Positions 25,119 to 32,152 of a DNA stretch of 64,000 nucleotides are shown here, in pieces. The position numbers and the translations under genes were made by a program. How positions within the stretch are numbered: position 1 is the first letter of the stretch; each line of letters begins with the position of its first letter. The notes below the pieces were generated by a model. That model saw only the letters and a program-made list of their open reading frames with translations, searched no databases and was not told where the DNA came from. Source of the DNA: Oscillospiraceae bacterium (GTDB lineage Bacteria; Bacillota; Clostridia; Oscillospirales; Ruminococcaceae); contig JAJQGJ010000006.1 in assembly GCA_021200565.1 (NCBI GenBank), positions 1 to 64,000 on the forward strand, given 5' to 3'.

Positions 25119-26224
25119 TTTTTCAGTACCTTCTTCTTAAGTGAAATCATGTCATAAAATGCCTCGAGTCGGGTGTCAAGCCCGGTGTCAGAGGTCTGCG
25201 TGTCGTAGCTGAGATACAAAACGGGAATGTGATAATCAGCCGAGAGCTTCTGTAAAAGAGGCATGACATCAACCTCCGGAGTGCACCCGAAGCACTTGAC
25301 GTGAACCAGTCCATCGAAGCCTTGCTTTGCATACTTTTCAGCTGCAGCGATGGTAGACGCACTGGTGGGACCCATCTGGAATCTCATATAGTTCTTGGCG
25401 GCAGGAAACAGCTTCTGTTCAATTCCGCTCAGGTTGTAATTAGAGAAATTCATCAGCCTGTGAGTTTCTATTCCCATCCGACAGAGCTTGTTCTCAACAT
25501 CCAGATTCGAGAATTTGTCCATAATGGTGTAGTACTCGCCAACAATGCCAACTCTTAGAGGCATATCCGGCTTGTTTAGAGGCTCGTCATCCATAGCCAC
25601 TTTAGCCTTGCGATATGCATTCTTTATGTCATTGCCGGAGGATGCCATCTTCATGTCGAAGAGAAAATCCCGATAAATCCTGTCATATGCGCCCTCGTTC
25701 GCTTCAAAGCCCATATTCGCATGGTAAAGCTCCTCTATCTCGTCGATGTACTTTATCATCTTCATGGTATTCGTCACCTCAAACAGAAGCTGAGGGACAT
25801 TCACGTTTGGATTGACAGATTTTATTGCCTTGAGCCATTCGCTCTTCTTTGCATCTTTGTACCATTCAAGATCAATCATCGTGAACTCATAGCCCATGTC
25901 TTCGAGAATCTTCTTTTGAAGCTCCCCATAGAATCCGAGTCTGCACGGTCCACCACTCATAACAAGGGTATCCGCACCGAGCTCCAGAAGCTCAATCATA
26001 CTTCCAAGAGTATGCTTGAAGGGCGTGCAAACGAAGTCAGGACTGTTAAGCTCGCCGAAGTGAACGGTCTTTTTTGTATGTGCGGCAGGAAGAATACATT
26101 CTGCTCCTATAGCCTGTTCAATAAAGTATTTGAACGGGAGGTTGTAGTTGCCGAATGTCGGGAACGCCACTTTTCTTGCACTGCCTTTAATAGCTGTTTT
26201 ATTCTTTTTATTCTTATTTGCCAT
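25115..26224 (-). CDS. HgdB/DUF2229-related iron-sulfur dehydratase-like subunit
   Basis: A 369-residue protein related to the 2-hydroxyglutaryl-CoA dehydratase component or the matching part of fused activase proteins. After a Lys/Asn-rich N-terminus come a Rossmann-like A-F-P-T-F-G-N-Y segment, S-G-G-P-C-R-L-G-F-Y-G, R-V-G-I-V-G-E-Y-Y, and V-K-C-F-G-C-T-P-E-V-D near the C-terminus; these Cys are plausible cluster ligands. Start ATG 26224 is chosen; it overlaps the stop of the upstream gene by 11 bases, whereas an in-frame upstream extension would lie wholly inside that gene. No CoA-binding partner or transferase gene is nearby, so a substrate cannot be assigned. A double-cubane-cluster-type reductase is an alternative. 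Confidence 0.75.
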   Translation of the reverse strand: MANKNKKNKTAIKGSARKVAFPTFGNYNLPFKYFIEQAIGAECILPAAHTKKTVHFGELNSPDFVCTPFKHTLGSMIELLELGADTLVMSGGPCRLGFYGELQKKILEDMGYEFTMIDLEWYKDAKKSEWLKAIKSVNPNVNVPQLLFEVTNTMKMIKYIDEIEELYHANMGFEANEGAYDRIYRDFLFDMKMASSGNDIKNAYRKAKVAMDDEPLNKPDMPLRVGIVGEYYTIMDKFSNLDVENKLCRMGIETHRLMNFSNYNLSGIEQKLFPAAKNYMRFQMGPTSASTIAAAEKYAKQGFDGLVHVKCFGCTPEVDVMPLLQKLSADYHIPVLYLSYDTQTSDTGLDTRLEAFYDMISLKKKVLKN

Positions 26225-27185
26225 AGCCGCCGCTTTCCCTGAATTTAATAATGTCCACGAAGCTCTCAAGCCTTGTTTCAAGACCCGCCGTGCCGTCCTG
26301 AACATCCATTGTTACCTGCAAGATAGGAATATCCTTGACCATTCTGAGAATATACTCGTTAGCCATAGAGTCGGGGCAGCACGGGTATGCGCTCATGAGG
26401 ATAATTCCGTCAAGCTTGTTTTTGTACAAATCGATTGTGCCTAAAATTTCACGGCTCTCAATCCATGGCAGTGTGTGGACGATGGTCTGGCTTCTCTTAA
26501 CAGCCGCACGGGTATTGGCTCTGTCAACAAACAAAACCTTACAGCCGAGGTTATTAAGATAGCTCTCGACCTGACCACCTATATAAGGATCATGCGCTAT
26601 ATACGGGTGAGCCGCAATCAGAAGCTTGAAGCCGCCGTCCGATACTGCAAGCCGCCGCTGCTCTTTAGCCTCTGCCTGAGACGCCTGCTGTGAAGCCTTA
26701 ACCGCCTGGGAGTAGGCTTTTTTCGCTTCTTTCTTTGACTTGCCCAGTTTGATGCCGAGTTCGATATAGTCCTCTTCAATGTCGTGCTCCGAACGCCAGT
26801 CGTGAGAAAGGGTGACAACCTTTATCCCCCTGTCGGCGAAGATGGTCGAAACAACGTCATATAAGGATTCAAATCTGGTGCAGAATTTCTCTCTCAGTTT
26901 GAATCCGGCTATTCTCGGGACGAAGATAGCGTCACACTTTCCTATAAGGCTGTCGACATGTCCAAGATAGACCTTGAGTGAATAGCAAGCCTCGTCGATT
27001 GAGCGGTTGATGCCGTTTGTCAGAATTTCTTTTGTTGTCGGTTCACTCACTACGCATTCGATTCCCAAGGCTTTGAAGAATTCGAGCCAGAGACGCCCGT
27101 ACCTGTAATAGTGCAGAGCTCTTGGGATTCCTACCGTCTTCACGTTTGCGTATTCGTGAAATTCCTTCATAAAGTCAAGATTCAT
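26214..27185 (-). CDS. DUF2229-type dehydratase-related protein
   Basis: A 323-residue cytoplasmic protein whose N-terminus (V-G-I-P-R-A-L-H-Y-Y-R-Y, F-F-K-A-L-G-I-E-C-V-V-S) matches the DUF2229 domain normally embedded in long activase fusion proteins. Cys residues at D-E-A-C-Y-S-L-K and A-Y-P-C-C-P-D-S are candidate iron-sulfur ligands. A charged Ala/Gln/Lys helix occupies about residues 150-177. It is the promoter-proximal gene of a cluster driven by a consensus minus-strand promoter (TTGACA-17-TATAAT), followed by an overlapping HgdB-like gene and the activase. The three genes probably form one ATP-dependent radical or reductive enzyme system; its substrate is unknown. Confidence 0.75.
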   Translation of the reverse strand: MNLDFMKEFHEYANVKTVGIPRALHYYRYGRLWLEFFKALGIECVVSEPTTKEILTNGINRSIDEACYSLKVYLGHVDSLIGKCDAIFVPRIAGFKLREKFCTRFESLYDVVSTIFADRGIKVVTLSHDWRSEHDIEEDYIELGIKLGKSKKEAKKAYSQAVKASQQASQAEAKEQRRLAVSDGGFKLLIAAHPYIAHDPYIGGQVESYLNNLGCKVLFVDRANTRAAVKRSQTIVHTLPWIESREILGTIDLYKNKLDGIILMSAYPCCPDSMANEYILRMVKDIPILQVTMDVQDGTAGLETRLESFVDIIKFRESGGYGK

Positions 27186-27237
27186 GTATAATTGCCTTCA
27201 ATTCATTGTCGTAAATACTGTTCTGCTAATTGTATCT

Positions 27238-27266
27238 ATTATAGTCGAAAGTACACTTCATGTCAA
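27238..27266 (-). promoter_or_regulatory. Consensus promoter of the activase cluster
   Basis: On the minus strand: TTGACA, 17-base spacer, TATAAT. A perfect match, implying high constitutive sigma-A expression. Confidence 0.88.
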
Positions 27267-27312
27267 GTAAAAGCTTCCTACGCAAATATTCGCAAAATAT
27301 GCAGATAGCCTC

Positions 27313-27341
27313 TTGACAAATGCGGCTTAATGTGGTAATAT
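27313..27341 (+). promoter_or_regulatory. Promoter of the TPP riboswitch-thiT-thiN operon
   Basis: TTGACA, 17-base spacer, TAATAT, with extended TGG. Divergent from the activase-cluster promoter. Confidence 0.82.
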
Positions 27342-27352
27342 CATACCAATAA

Positions 27353-27522
27353 AACAGGGGAGCTTGCATGAGGCAGGCTGAGAGGGAGCACCTTTTGCTC
27401 CGACCCATAACCTGATTCGGATAATGCCGACGTAGGGCGAATAGCTTCTGAGCGAAGCGTGCACAAGTTGCCACCAGGCTCAGAGTAAATGCTTGTTTGC
27501 TCCGTCATGACGGAGCTTTTTT
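27353..27522 (+). ncRNA. TPP (THI-box) riboswitch with terminator
   Basis: The aptamer (about 27355-27442) has the THI-element landmarks: a GGGG entry, GGCTGAGAGGG, GACCCATAACCTGA, GGATAATGCC and CGTAGGG. The expression platform ends in a perfect stem, GCTCCGTCA/TGACGGAGC (27499-27516), followed by T6, i.e. a ligand-dependent terminator. Thiamine pyrophosphate binding should switch off the downstream transporter and kinase genes. Confidence 0.95.
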
Positions 27523-27580
27523 GTTGGAATCTTCTCAACCGGGCGATGTTTTAAATACATATTGAAAGGGATTATAAAAG

Positions 27581-28147
27581 ATGAAATCCTCAAGTAAAAC
27601 CAGAATTTTAGTCGAAGGAGCTCTCATGATAGCTCTTGCTACCATCCTCTCCTACATCAAGCTCTTTAACCTTCCATACGGTGGTTCAATTACATTTGAG
27701 ATGATTCCTCTTATCCTTATGGGACTTCGTAACGGACCAAAGTGGGGCTGCTTCACCGGTCTTGTACACAGCTTACTTCAGATGATCATCGGATTCGAAA
27801 ACGTTCTCTATTGCACCACTCTTCTCAGCCAGGTTGGCTGCATTCTCCTTGACTACCTCGTAGCGTTCACCGTCTTAGGTCTTGCACTTGTATTTGCGAA
27901 GCCTTTAAAGAACCAGCTCGTCGGCGTAGGAGTAGGAACCGTATTTGTTGGAGTGTTCAGGTTCGTCTGCAGCTTTCTTTCCGGAGTTCTCATCTGGGGC
28001 GGATATGCTCCCGACGGAATGGGCACAGCAGTTTACAGCTTCCTCTATAATGGTGCCTACATGCTTCCTGACATCATTATCTGCGTTGTAGTTCTGGTTC
28101 TTCTCAAGAAGTTCGCACCGAAGCTCTTCAAGGTAGAAAACGCATAA
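27581..28147 (+). CDS. thiT: ECF thiamine transporter S-component
   Basis: A 188-residue substrate-binding membrane subunit of an energy-coupling-factor transporter, with about six hydrophobic helices. The N-terminal A-L-M-I-A-L-A-T-I-L helix, L-P-Y-G-G-S-I-T-F-E-M-I-P and the conserved Trp/Tyr/Asn positions (W-G-G-Y-A near residue 143, Y-N-G-A-Y near 157) fit ThiT. It follows a TPP riboswitch and overlaps thiN by one base, so import and pyrophosphorylation are co-regulated. The shared EcfAA'T module is not in this window. Start ATG has GAAAGGG upstream. Confidence 0.93.
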   Translation: MKSSSKTRILVEGALMIALATILSYIKLFNLPYGGSITFEMIPLILMGLRNGPKWGCFTGLVHSLLQMIIGFENVLYCTTLLSQVGCILLDYLVAFTVLGLALVFAKPLKNQLVGVGVGTVFVGVFRFVCSFLSGVLIWGGYAPDGMGTAVYSFLYNGAYMLPDIIICVVVLVLLKKFAPKLFKVENA

Positions 28148-28779
28148 TGTCACGTGCTTTCATCTTCGGCGCTGGTGAATCTGTCCCGATGAGGGCTGTT
28201 CCTGAGCCGGGCGACTTTGTAATCGCTGCTGACGGTGGGATGAGGTATTTAAACACCCTCGGCATCAAACCTGACCTGGTAATAGGGGATTTCGATTCTT
28301 CAGAAGAGCCTGATAGAGGCGAAATTATAAAGCTTCCCGTTGAAAAGGATGATACCGATTCCGTTTTTGCAGTCAGATATTGCCTCGAGCACGGTTTCGG
28401 TGAAATCCATATCTATGGCGGGACTGGCGGAAGATTTGATCACACCATTGCCAATATCCAGATTCTTTCCTATATCGCTGAGCACGGCTCATGCGGCTAT
28501 CTCTATAGCCCTGAAATGGTCATGACCGTCATCAGGGGAGAACTGAGCATTAAACCAACTGGAATCTTCTCTGTGTTCTCTCTTGGCGGAACTTCTCACG
28601 GAGTCTCAATCACCGGCGGCTTCTATGAGATGCACGACGGTGAAATCTCTTCAAGCTTCCCGATAGGAGTCAGCAATCATTCTGTAGGAAAGCCTATCAC
28701 AGTTTCAGCTGGCGACGGAACGCTTCTTGTAATGTGGGCTGACCACGGAAAAGCTGCTGAGACGTTCCGGGAATACTAA
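28147..28779 (+). CDS. thiN: Thiamine diphosphokinase
   Basis: A 210-residue kinase that converts imported thiamine to TPP. Landmarks: V-I-A-A-D-G-G-M-R-Y-L near residues 26-36, D-L-V-I-G-D-F-D-S-S-E near 45-55, the D-D-T-D-S motif near 68, and G-G-R-F-D-H-T-I-A-N near 96-105. The A of its ATG is the last base of the thiT stop codon, giving translational coupling. Acting behind ThiT it makes the ligand that shuts the operon off through the upstream riboswitch, closing a feedback loop. Confidence 0.94.
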   Translation: MSRAFIFGAGESVPMRAVPEPGDFVIAADGGMRYLNTLGIKPDLVIGDFDSSEEPDRGEIIKLPVEKDDTDSVFAVRYCLEHGFGEIHIYGGTGGRFDHTIANIQILSYIAEHGSCGYLYSPEMVMTVIRGELSIKPTGIFSVFSLGGTSHGVSITGGFYEMHDGEISSSFPIGVSNHSVGKPITVSAGDGTLLVMWADHGKAAETFREY

Positions 28780-28809
28780 TATTCGCATATCCGGCAAATC
28801 GATATAATA

Positions 28810-28999
28810 AGCCAAAGGGATTATCTACACTGATGGTAGAAATCCCTTTGTTGCTTATCTATATTTTGGATGGAGGAAAAAGAGTAACTGCGAAGTTTAT
28901 AATATAGATCGGACCGTTTACGCTTCATCCAGGAAAATCTTCTTTCCCGGACCCGTTTTGAATCGTAACGTCCCGGAGGTTTTTGTATCTCGTTTCTAT
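28810..28999 (-). ncRNA. Candidate structured small RNA between convergent genes
   Basis: The 313-base gap between thiN and the FkbM gene holds no gene but much structure. A minus-strand promoter (29006-29033) would start a transcript near 28999. It could fold hairpins at 28928-28951 (nine pairs), 28857-28865/28901-28909 (nine pairs) and end in a 15-pair stem at 28813-28850, with one bulge. In the first hairpin the one non-Watson-Crick position is U-G on the minus strand but A-C on the plus strand, favouring minus-strand transcription. No known RNA family was recognised; the terminal hairpin has only a weak U tract. Confidence 0.5.
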
Positions 29000-29005
29000 G
29001 CTTCT

Positions 29006-29033
29006 ATTTTAGCACATTTTCTCGGAGATTCAA
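29006..29033 (-). promoter_or_regulatory. Promoter for the candidate small RNA
   Basis: On the minus strand: TTGAAT, 16-base spacer, TAAAAT with extended TGC. It lies downstream of the FkbM gene, so it cannot serve that gene. Confidence 0.62.
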
Positions 29034-29092
29034 GAACAGGACGATTACAAATGGTGACAACTCGGTTACAAACTCCGCCTATCTGTTACAAA

Positions 29093-30151
29093 TCAGTTCA
29101 GGCAAAATAAGTTTGTGTCCCAGGCGGGATAATAAGGATAGTGCCGGATATACAGCCTGTAGCCCGGATTCATTTCATGGACCATCAGCGGCAGTTTAAA
29201 CAAATCTCCGACTCTGTGATATACCGCAATGTTCAGCTTCGGCGAAAACTTACTGATAGTCTCTTTGGCGCCAAGAAGTGCTGCCTTTTCTTCACCCTCA
29301 ATATCCATTTTGATATAGCTGCACTCAGAACCGGAGAGAATGCTGTCGACACTTCTGACTTCTGTCTCGATGCCGCTGTCGCTTCTTCTTATCATTCTTC
29401 CGCCACCCTTGAGAACACGGGTAACGCCATCTTCACTTCCAATAGCAGCGTTAATGAGTGTGACATTCGAAAGGGAAGAGGTGTTCTCACTTAGCTTTCT
29501 GAAATTCCTGCCATTCGGCTCAACCGCATAAATTCTCTGATATTTCCCACCAGTAGCTCTTAAGAAATCCGCAACAGTGTCGCCAGTATATGCGCCCAAG
29601 TCAACATAGACTTCATCGCTTCCAAGATTAAGTATATTTTCACTCGGCGAACTCTCGCAGGCTCGCAACGGCTCAAGACATCCTGTAATCTTGTACTCGA
29701 TAAGCTTCTCATAGCAAAGCTTTGAGTGCTCATCACACAGTAGCTCATACACTTCTGAAAGCTTGTCAAAGTTATCTTTCAGATAATCTTTTGTGAAAAG
29801 CCCGTCGCCGATAACCGGCATGTCTGGGACAAAGAGCCGATGCTTCTTTTCAATCATGTCAATTTTGTCTCTCAGCTCTTTGTAACCGGCTCCGAAAGCA
29901 AGTACTATTGTGAATTTTTCTACCTGGCTCTCAATTTCTGAGAGACTGCGGATTTTGTGCCCCTCAAAAATCTTGTCCCTGACAAATTCATCACTCGCAA
30001 ATATGCCGGAACAGGGGATATGGTACTCATCAAATATCTTAAGAAGCTTCAGGCATCCGTCACCCATTCCATATATGAAGATGGGCTCATCGCTTCTTCT
30101 AAGGACATCAAGATAGGATTCAAGAGAAAGAAATTTGTTTATATCTAACAT
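29093..30151 (-). CDS. FkbM-family SAM-dependent methyltransferase with N-terminal nucleotide-fold domain
   Basis: A 352-residue protein. The first approximately 110 residues resemble a Rossmann-like sugar/nucleotide domain (F-I-Y-G-M-G-D-G near 25-32) often fused to FkbM enzymes in surface-glycan loci; residues about 180-345 are the methyltransferase, with SAM-binding V-Y-V-D-L-G-A-Y-T-G-D-T, A-V-E-P-N, and the family signature I-K-M-D-I-E-G-E-E. FkbM proteins O-methylate sugars or small molecules; the substrate here is unknown and no glycosyltransferase neighbours are present. Single gene, with TTGCAG-17-TATAAT upstream and GGAGCG before the ATG. Confidence 0.85.
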   Translation of the reverse strand: MLDINKFLSLESYLDVLRRSDEPIFIYGMGDGCLKLLKIFDEYHIPCSGIFASDEFVRDKIFEGHKIRSLSEIESQVEKFTIVLAFGAGYKELRDKIDMIEKKHRLFVPDMPVIGDGLFTKDYLKDNFDKLSEVYELLCDEHSKLCYEKLIEYKITGCLEPLRACESSPSENILNLGSDEVYVDLGAYTGDTVADFLRATGGKYQRIYAVEPNGRNFRKLSENTSSLSNVTLINAAIGSEDGVTRVLKGGGRMIRRSDSGIETEVRSVDSILSGSECSYIKMDIEGEEKAALLGAKETISKFSPKLNIAVYHRVGDLFKLPLMVHEMNPGYRLYIRHYPYYPAWDTNLFCLN

Positions 30152-30182
30152 AATGCGCTCCAGACTCAGTTTTTATACACCA

Positions 30183-30211
30183 ATTATACGATTTTTCTTC
30201 GCCGACTGCAA
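30183..30211 (-). promoter_or_regulatory. Promoter for the FkbM methyltransferase gene
   Basis: On the minus strand: TTGCAG, 17-base spacer, TATAAT. Confidence 0.78.
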
Positions 30212-30284
30212 CAGAAATTTTCACAACTCATAAACTGCACTTCGGCTTAAATATGTAACTGCACACAAAATTTAGCTCGGGCTA

Positions 30285-30313
30285 TTGCATTTTGAATCAA
30301 AAACGAATAAAAT
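30285..30313 (+). promoter_or_regulatory. Promoter for coaX and the ECF S-component
   Basis: TTGCAT, 17-base spacer, TAAAAT, ending 30 bases before the coaX start. Confidence 0.68.
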
Positions 30314-30343
30314 ATATCTATAAACTCACACGGGAGAATGATT

Positions 30344-31117
30344 ATGGTTTTTACTGTTGATGCCGGAAATACAAATATAGTCCTCGGCGTATTTGACTCA
30401 CACGGAAAGCTCATATTCACTTCAAGAGTGGCGACTGAAGCCTCTAAAACTGAGGATCAGTACGCTGTAGCTTTTGGTGACATTTTGCGTCTTTACGGAG
30501 TCGATAAGACGGAAATAACTGGTGCAGCTGTTTCAACAGTCGTTCCTCAGCTCACAACCACCCTCAAAAACGCTGTAAAAAGGCTTTTCCAGGTTGATGC
30601 AGTAGTAGTCGGCGCAGGTATCAAAACCGGTCTGAACATAAAAATCGGAAATCCCGCAAGCCTCGGCGCAGACCTTGTCTGTGGCGCAGTCGGAGCGCTC
30701 TTAAAGTATGCTCCGCCGCTTATAATCTTCGATTTCGGAACTGCAACTACTATTTCCGGAATTGACCGCAGCGGCAGCTTCCTTGGAGGCTCGATTATCC
30801 CCGGCGTAAACGTCTCGCTGAAAGCACTTTCTTCATCAGCAGCCCAGCTTCAGGATATAAATCCTGATTCAGGCAACATTGATGTCATCGGCGCAGACAC
30901 AGCAGGCTCTATGCGTTCGGGAGTAATACTCGGCAACGCTTCTATGATGGACGGAATGATCGAAAGATACCGTTCAGTGTTAGGAAGTGACGCCAGGGTT
31001 ATAGCAACCGGCGGCTTGGCATCAAGCATCGTTCCCTACTGCAAAACTGAGGGAATAACCCTTGATGGCGGACTCCTTCTGGATGGACTTTATGCCATCT
31101 ATCAGAAAAACTGCTAA
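30344..31117 (+). CDS. coaX: Type III pantothenate kinase
   Basis: A 257-residue ASKHA-fold kinase catalysing the first step of coenzyme A synthesis. Landmarks: V-D-A-G-N-T-N-I-V-L-G at the N-terminus, G-A-D-L-V-C-G-A near residue 103, D-F-G-T-A-T-T near 127, G-G-S-I-I-P-G near 146, and A-T-G-G-L-A near 225. ATG 30344 is preferred because GGGAG (30332-30336) is seven bases upstream; the ATG at 30338 would be only one base from it. It is followed by an ECF S-component gene, probably for pantothenate. Confidence 0.94.
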   Translation: MVFTVDAGNTNIVLGVFDSHGKLIFTSRVATEASKTEDQYAVAFGDILRLYGVDKTEITGAAVSTVVPQLTTTLKNAVKRLFQVDAVVVGAGIKTGLNIKIGNPASLGADLVCGAVGALLKYAPPLIIFDFGTATTISGIDRSGSFLGGSIIPGVNVSLKALSSSAAQLQDINPDSGNIDVIGADTAGSMRSGVILGNASMMDGMIERYRSVLGSDARVIATGGLASSIVPYCKTEGITLDGGLLLDGLYAIYQKNC

Positions 31118-31197
31118 GAATAAGATCATCTGCTTCCGTGAGTTTAAATAACGGCGATTTACCGGTTGGTTCCGGAAATCAGTCAGGAGTAGATAAT

Positions 31198-31794
31198 ATG
31201 CAAAAAACAAATTCCGCAAAAATCCGTCAACTCACAATTCTTGGAATGCTGACAGCCATAGTTGTAGTTCTGCAGCTACTTGGCTCATTCATTCACTTCG
31301 GAGTGTTCTCAATCTCGCTGGTACTCGTCCCGATAGTAGTCGGTGCAGCACTTTGTGGACCTTGGGCGGGAGCATGGCTTGGATTCGTGTTCAGCGTTGT
31401 CGTTCTCATTTCGGGAGACGCTTCTGCGTTCTTATCTGTAGATGTCTTAGGAACGATAGTCACTGTTATACTCAAGGGTACATGCGCAGGACTTGTAGCA
31501 GGCTTGGTATTCAGCCTTGTCAACAAGCTTAATTTCAAGGGAAGTAAATACGTCGCAACTGTTGCTGCGGCAGTTGTCTGCCCGGTTGTCAACACAGGAA
31601 TCTTCCTTATCGGTTGCTTCCTCTTCTTCTATGACACAGTGGCAGCATGGGCATCTGCATTCGGATATGCCGATGCGGTTACGTACATGTTCCTGGGACT
31701 TGCAGGAGGCAACTTCCTCTTCGAGCTTCTCTTCAACGTGATTCTGAGCCCCGTCATAGTGCGGATAGTAAATATAGGCAAAAAAACAGCGTGA
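31198..31794 (+). CDS. ECF transporter S-component, probably for pantothenate
   Basis: A 198-residue integral membrane protein with about six hydrophobic helices and the S-component look: K-I-R-Q-L-T-I-L-G-M-L-T-A at the N-terminus with the helix-1 small-residue pattern that docks on EcfT, and an extracellular L-G-S-F-I-H-F-G loop. Pantothenate specificity is inferred only from its position 80 bases behind coaX; other ligands such as a pyridoxine, folate or flavin precursor cannot be excluded. AGGAG at 31184-31188 selects ATG 31198; an in-frame upstream GTG at 31138 has no such site. A terminator follows. Confidence 0.82.
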   Translation: MQKTNSAKIRQLTILGMLTAIVVVLQLLGSFIHFGVFSISLVLVPIVVGAALCGPWAGAWLGFVFSVVVLISGDASAFLSVDVLGTIVTVILKGTCAGLVAGLVFSLVNKLNFKGSKYVATVAAAVVCPVVNTGIFLIGCFLFFYDTVAAWASAFGYADAVTYMFLGLAGGNFLFELLFNVILSPVIVRIVNIGKKTA

Positions 31795-31802
31795 TTTTTC
31801 AA

Positions 31803-31836
31803 GGCTGGCAGGTTTTGACCCTGTCAGCCATTTTTT
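31803..31836 (+). terminator. Rho-independent terminator after the ECF S-component gene
   Basis: GGCTGGCAGG pairs with CCTGTCAGCC (one G-U), followed by A and T6. Confidence 0.9.
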
Positions 31837-31840
31837 ATGC

Positions 31841-31869
31841 TTGACAAACTTTCATAACTGTGCTATCAT
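31841..31869 (+). promoter_or_regulatory. Promoter of the T-box-valS-CPBP unit
   Basis: TTGACA, 17-base spacer, TATCAT with extended TGC, four bases after the preceding terminator. Confidence 0.85.
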
Positions 31870-31875
31870 ACGAAG

Positions 31876-32118
31876 AGTAATGGCTTTGACGAAGAGCGGT
31901 AAGGGTAAGTTTCTTCAAGAGAGACAGCGGTTGGTGCGAGCTGTCAAGAATAATCCTTAGCCGGTAGCTTCCGAGCCGACGGAAAGAAAGGGAAGACCCA
32001 AGTAGAATCCGTCCGTCTGGCGAACGTTATCCGCATTAAGAGGCAGAAAAGCTTTTTCTGCAATTTGAGTGGTACCGCGGGTTATCTCGTCTCAAGATCT
32101 TCTTGAGGCGATTTTTTA
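31876..32118 (+). ncRNA. T-box leader sensing uncharged tRNA-Val
   Basis: The T-box core GAGTGGTACCGCGGG is at 32067-32081, followed by a terminator stem (CGTCTCAAGA with TCTTGAGGCG, then T6) at 32088-32117. Upstream lies a long stem I with the GGTGCGAGCTG-type distal segment near 31933. A GTA triplet at 31964-31966 is the best-looking valine specifier codon; this position is inferred, not folded. Uncharged tRNA-Val should pair with the core and allow read-through into valS. Confidence 0.92.
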
Positions 32119-32152
32119 TTCTGCGGAATTTATAAGGAAAGGTTCATCCAAA

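Noticed and set aside
25721-26242. Plus-strand open frame of 173 codons opposite the HgdB-like gene
   Set aside because: The minus strand has the conserved protein and overlaps consistent with an operon; the plus frame lacks a ribosome site and plausible domains.
28810-28999. SRP RNA, RNase P RNA or tmRNA
   Set aside because: None of the diagnostic conserved stretches (for example the SRP GGAAG-type loop or the RNase P GAGGAAAGUCC) occur on either strand.
32069-32152. Longer N-terminus for valS
   Set aside because: The extension would translate the T-box antiterminator and terminator; ATG 32153 has its own ribosome site and fits other ValRS N-termini.
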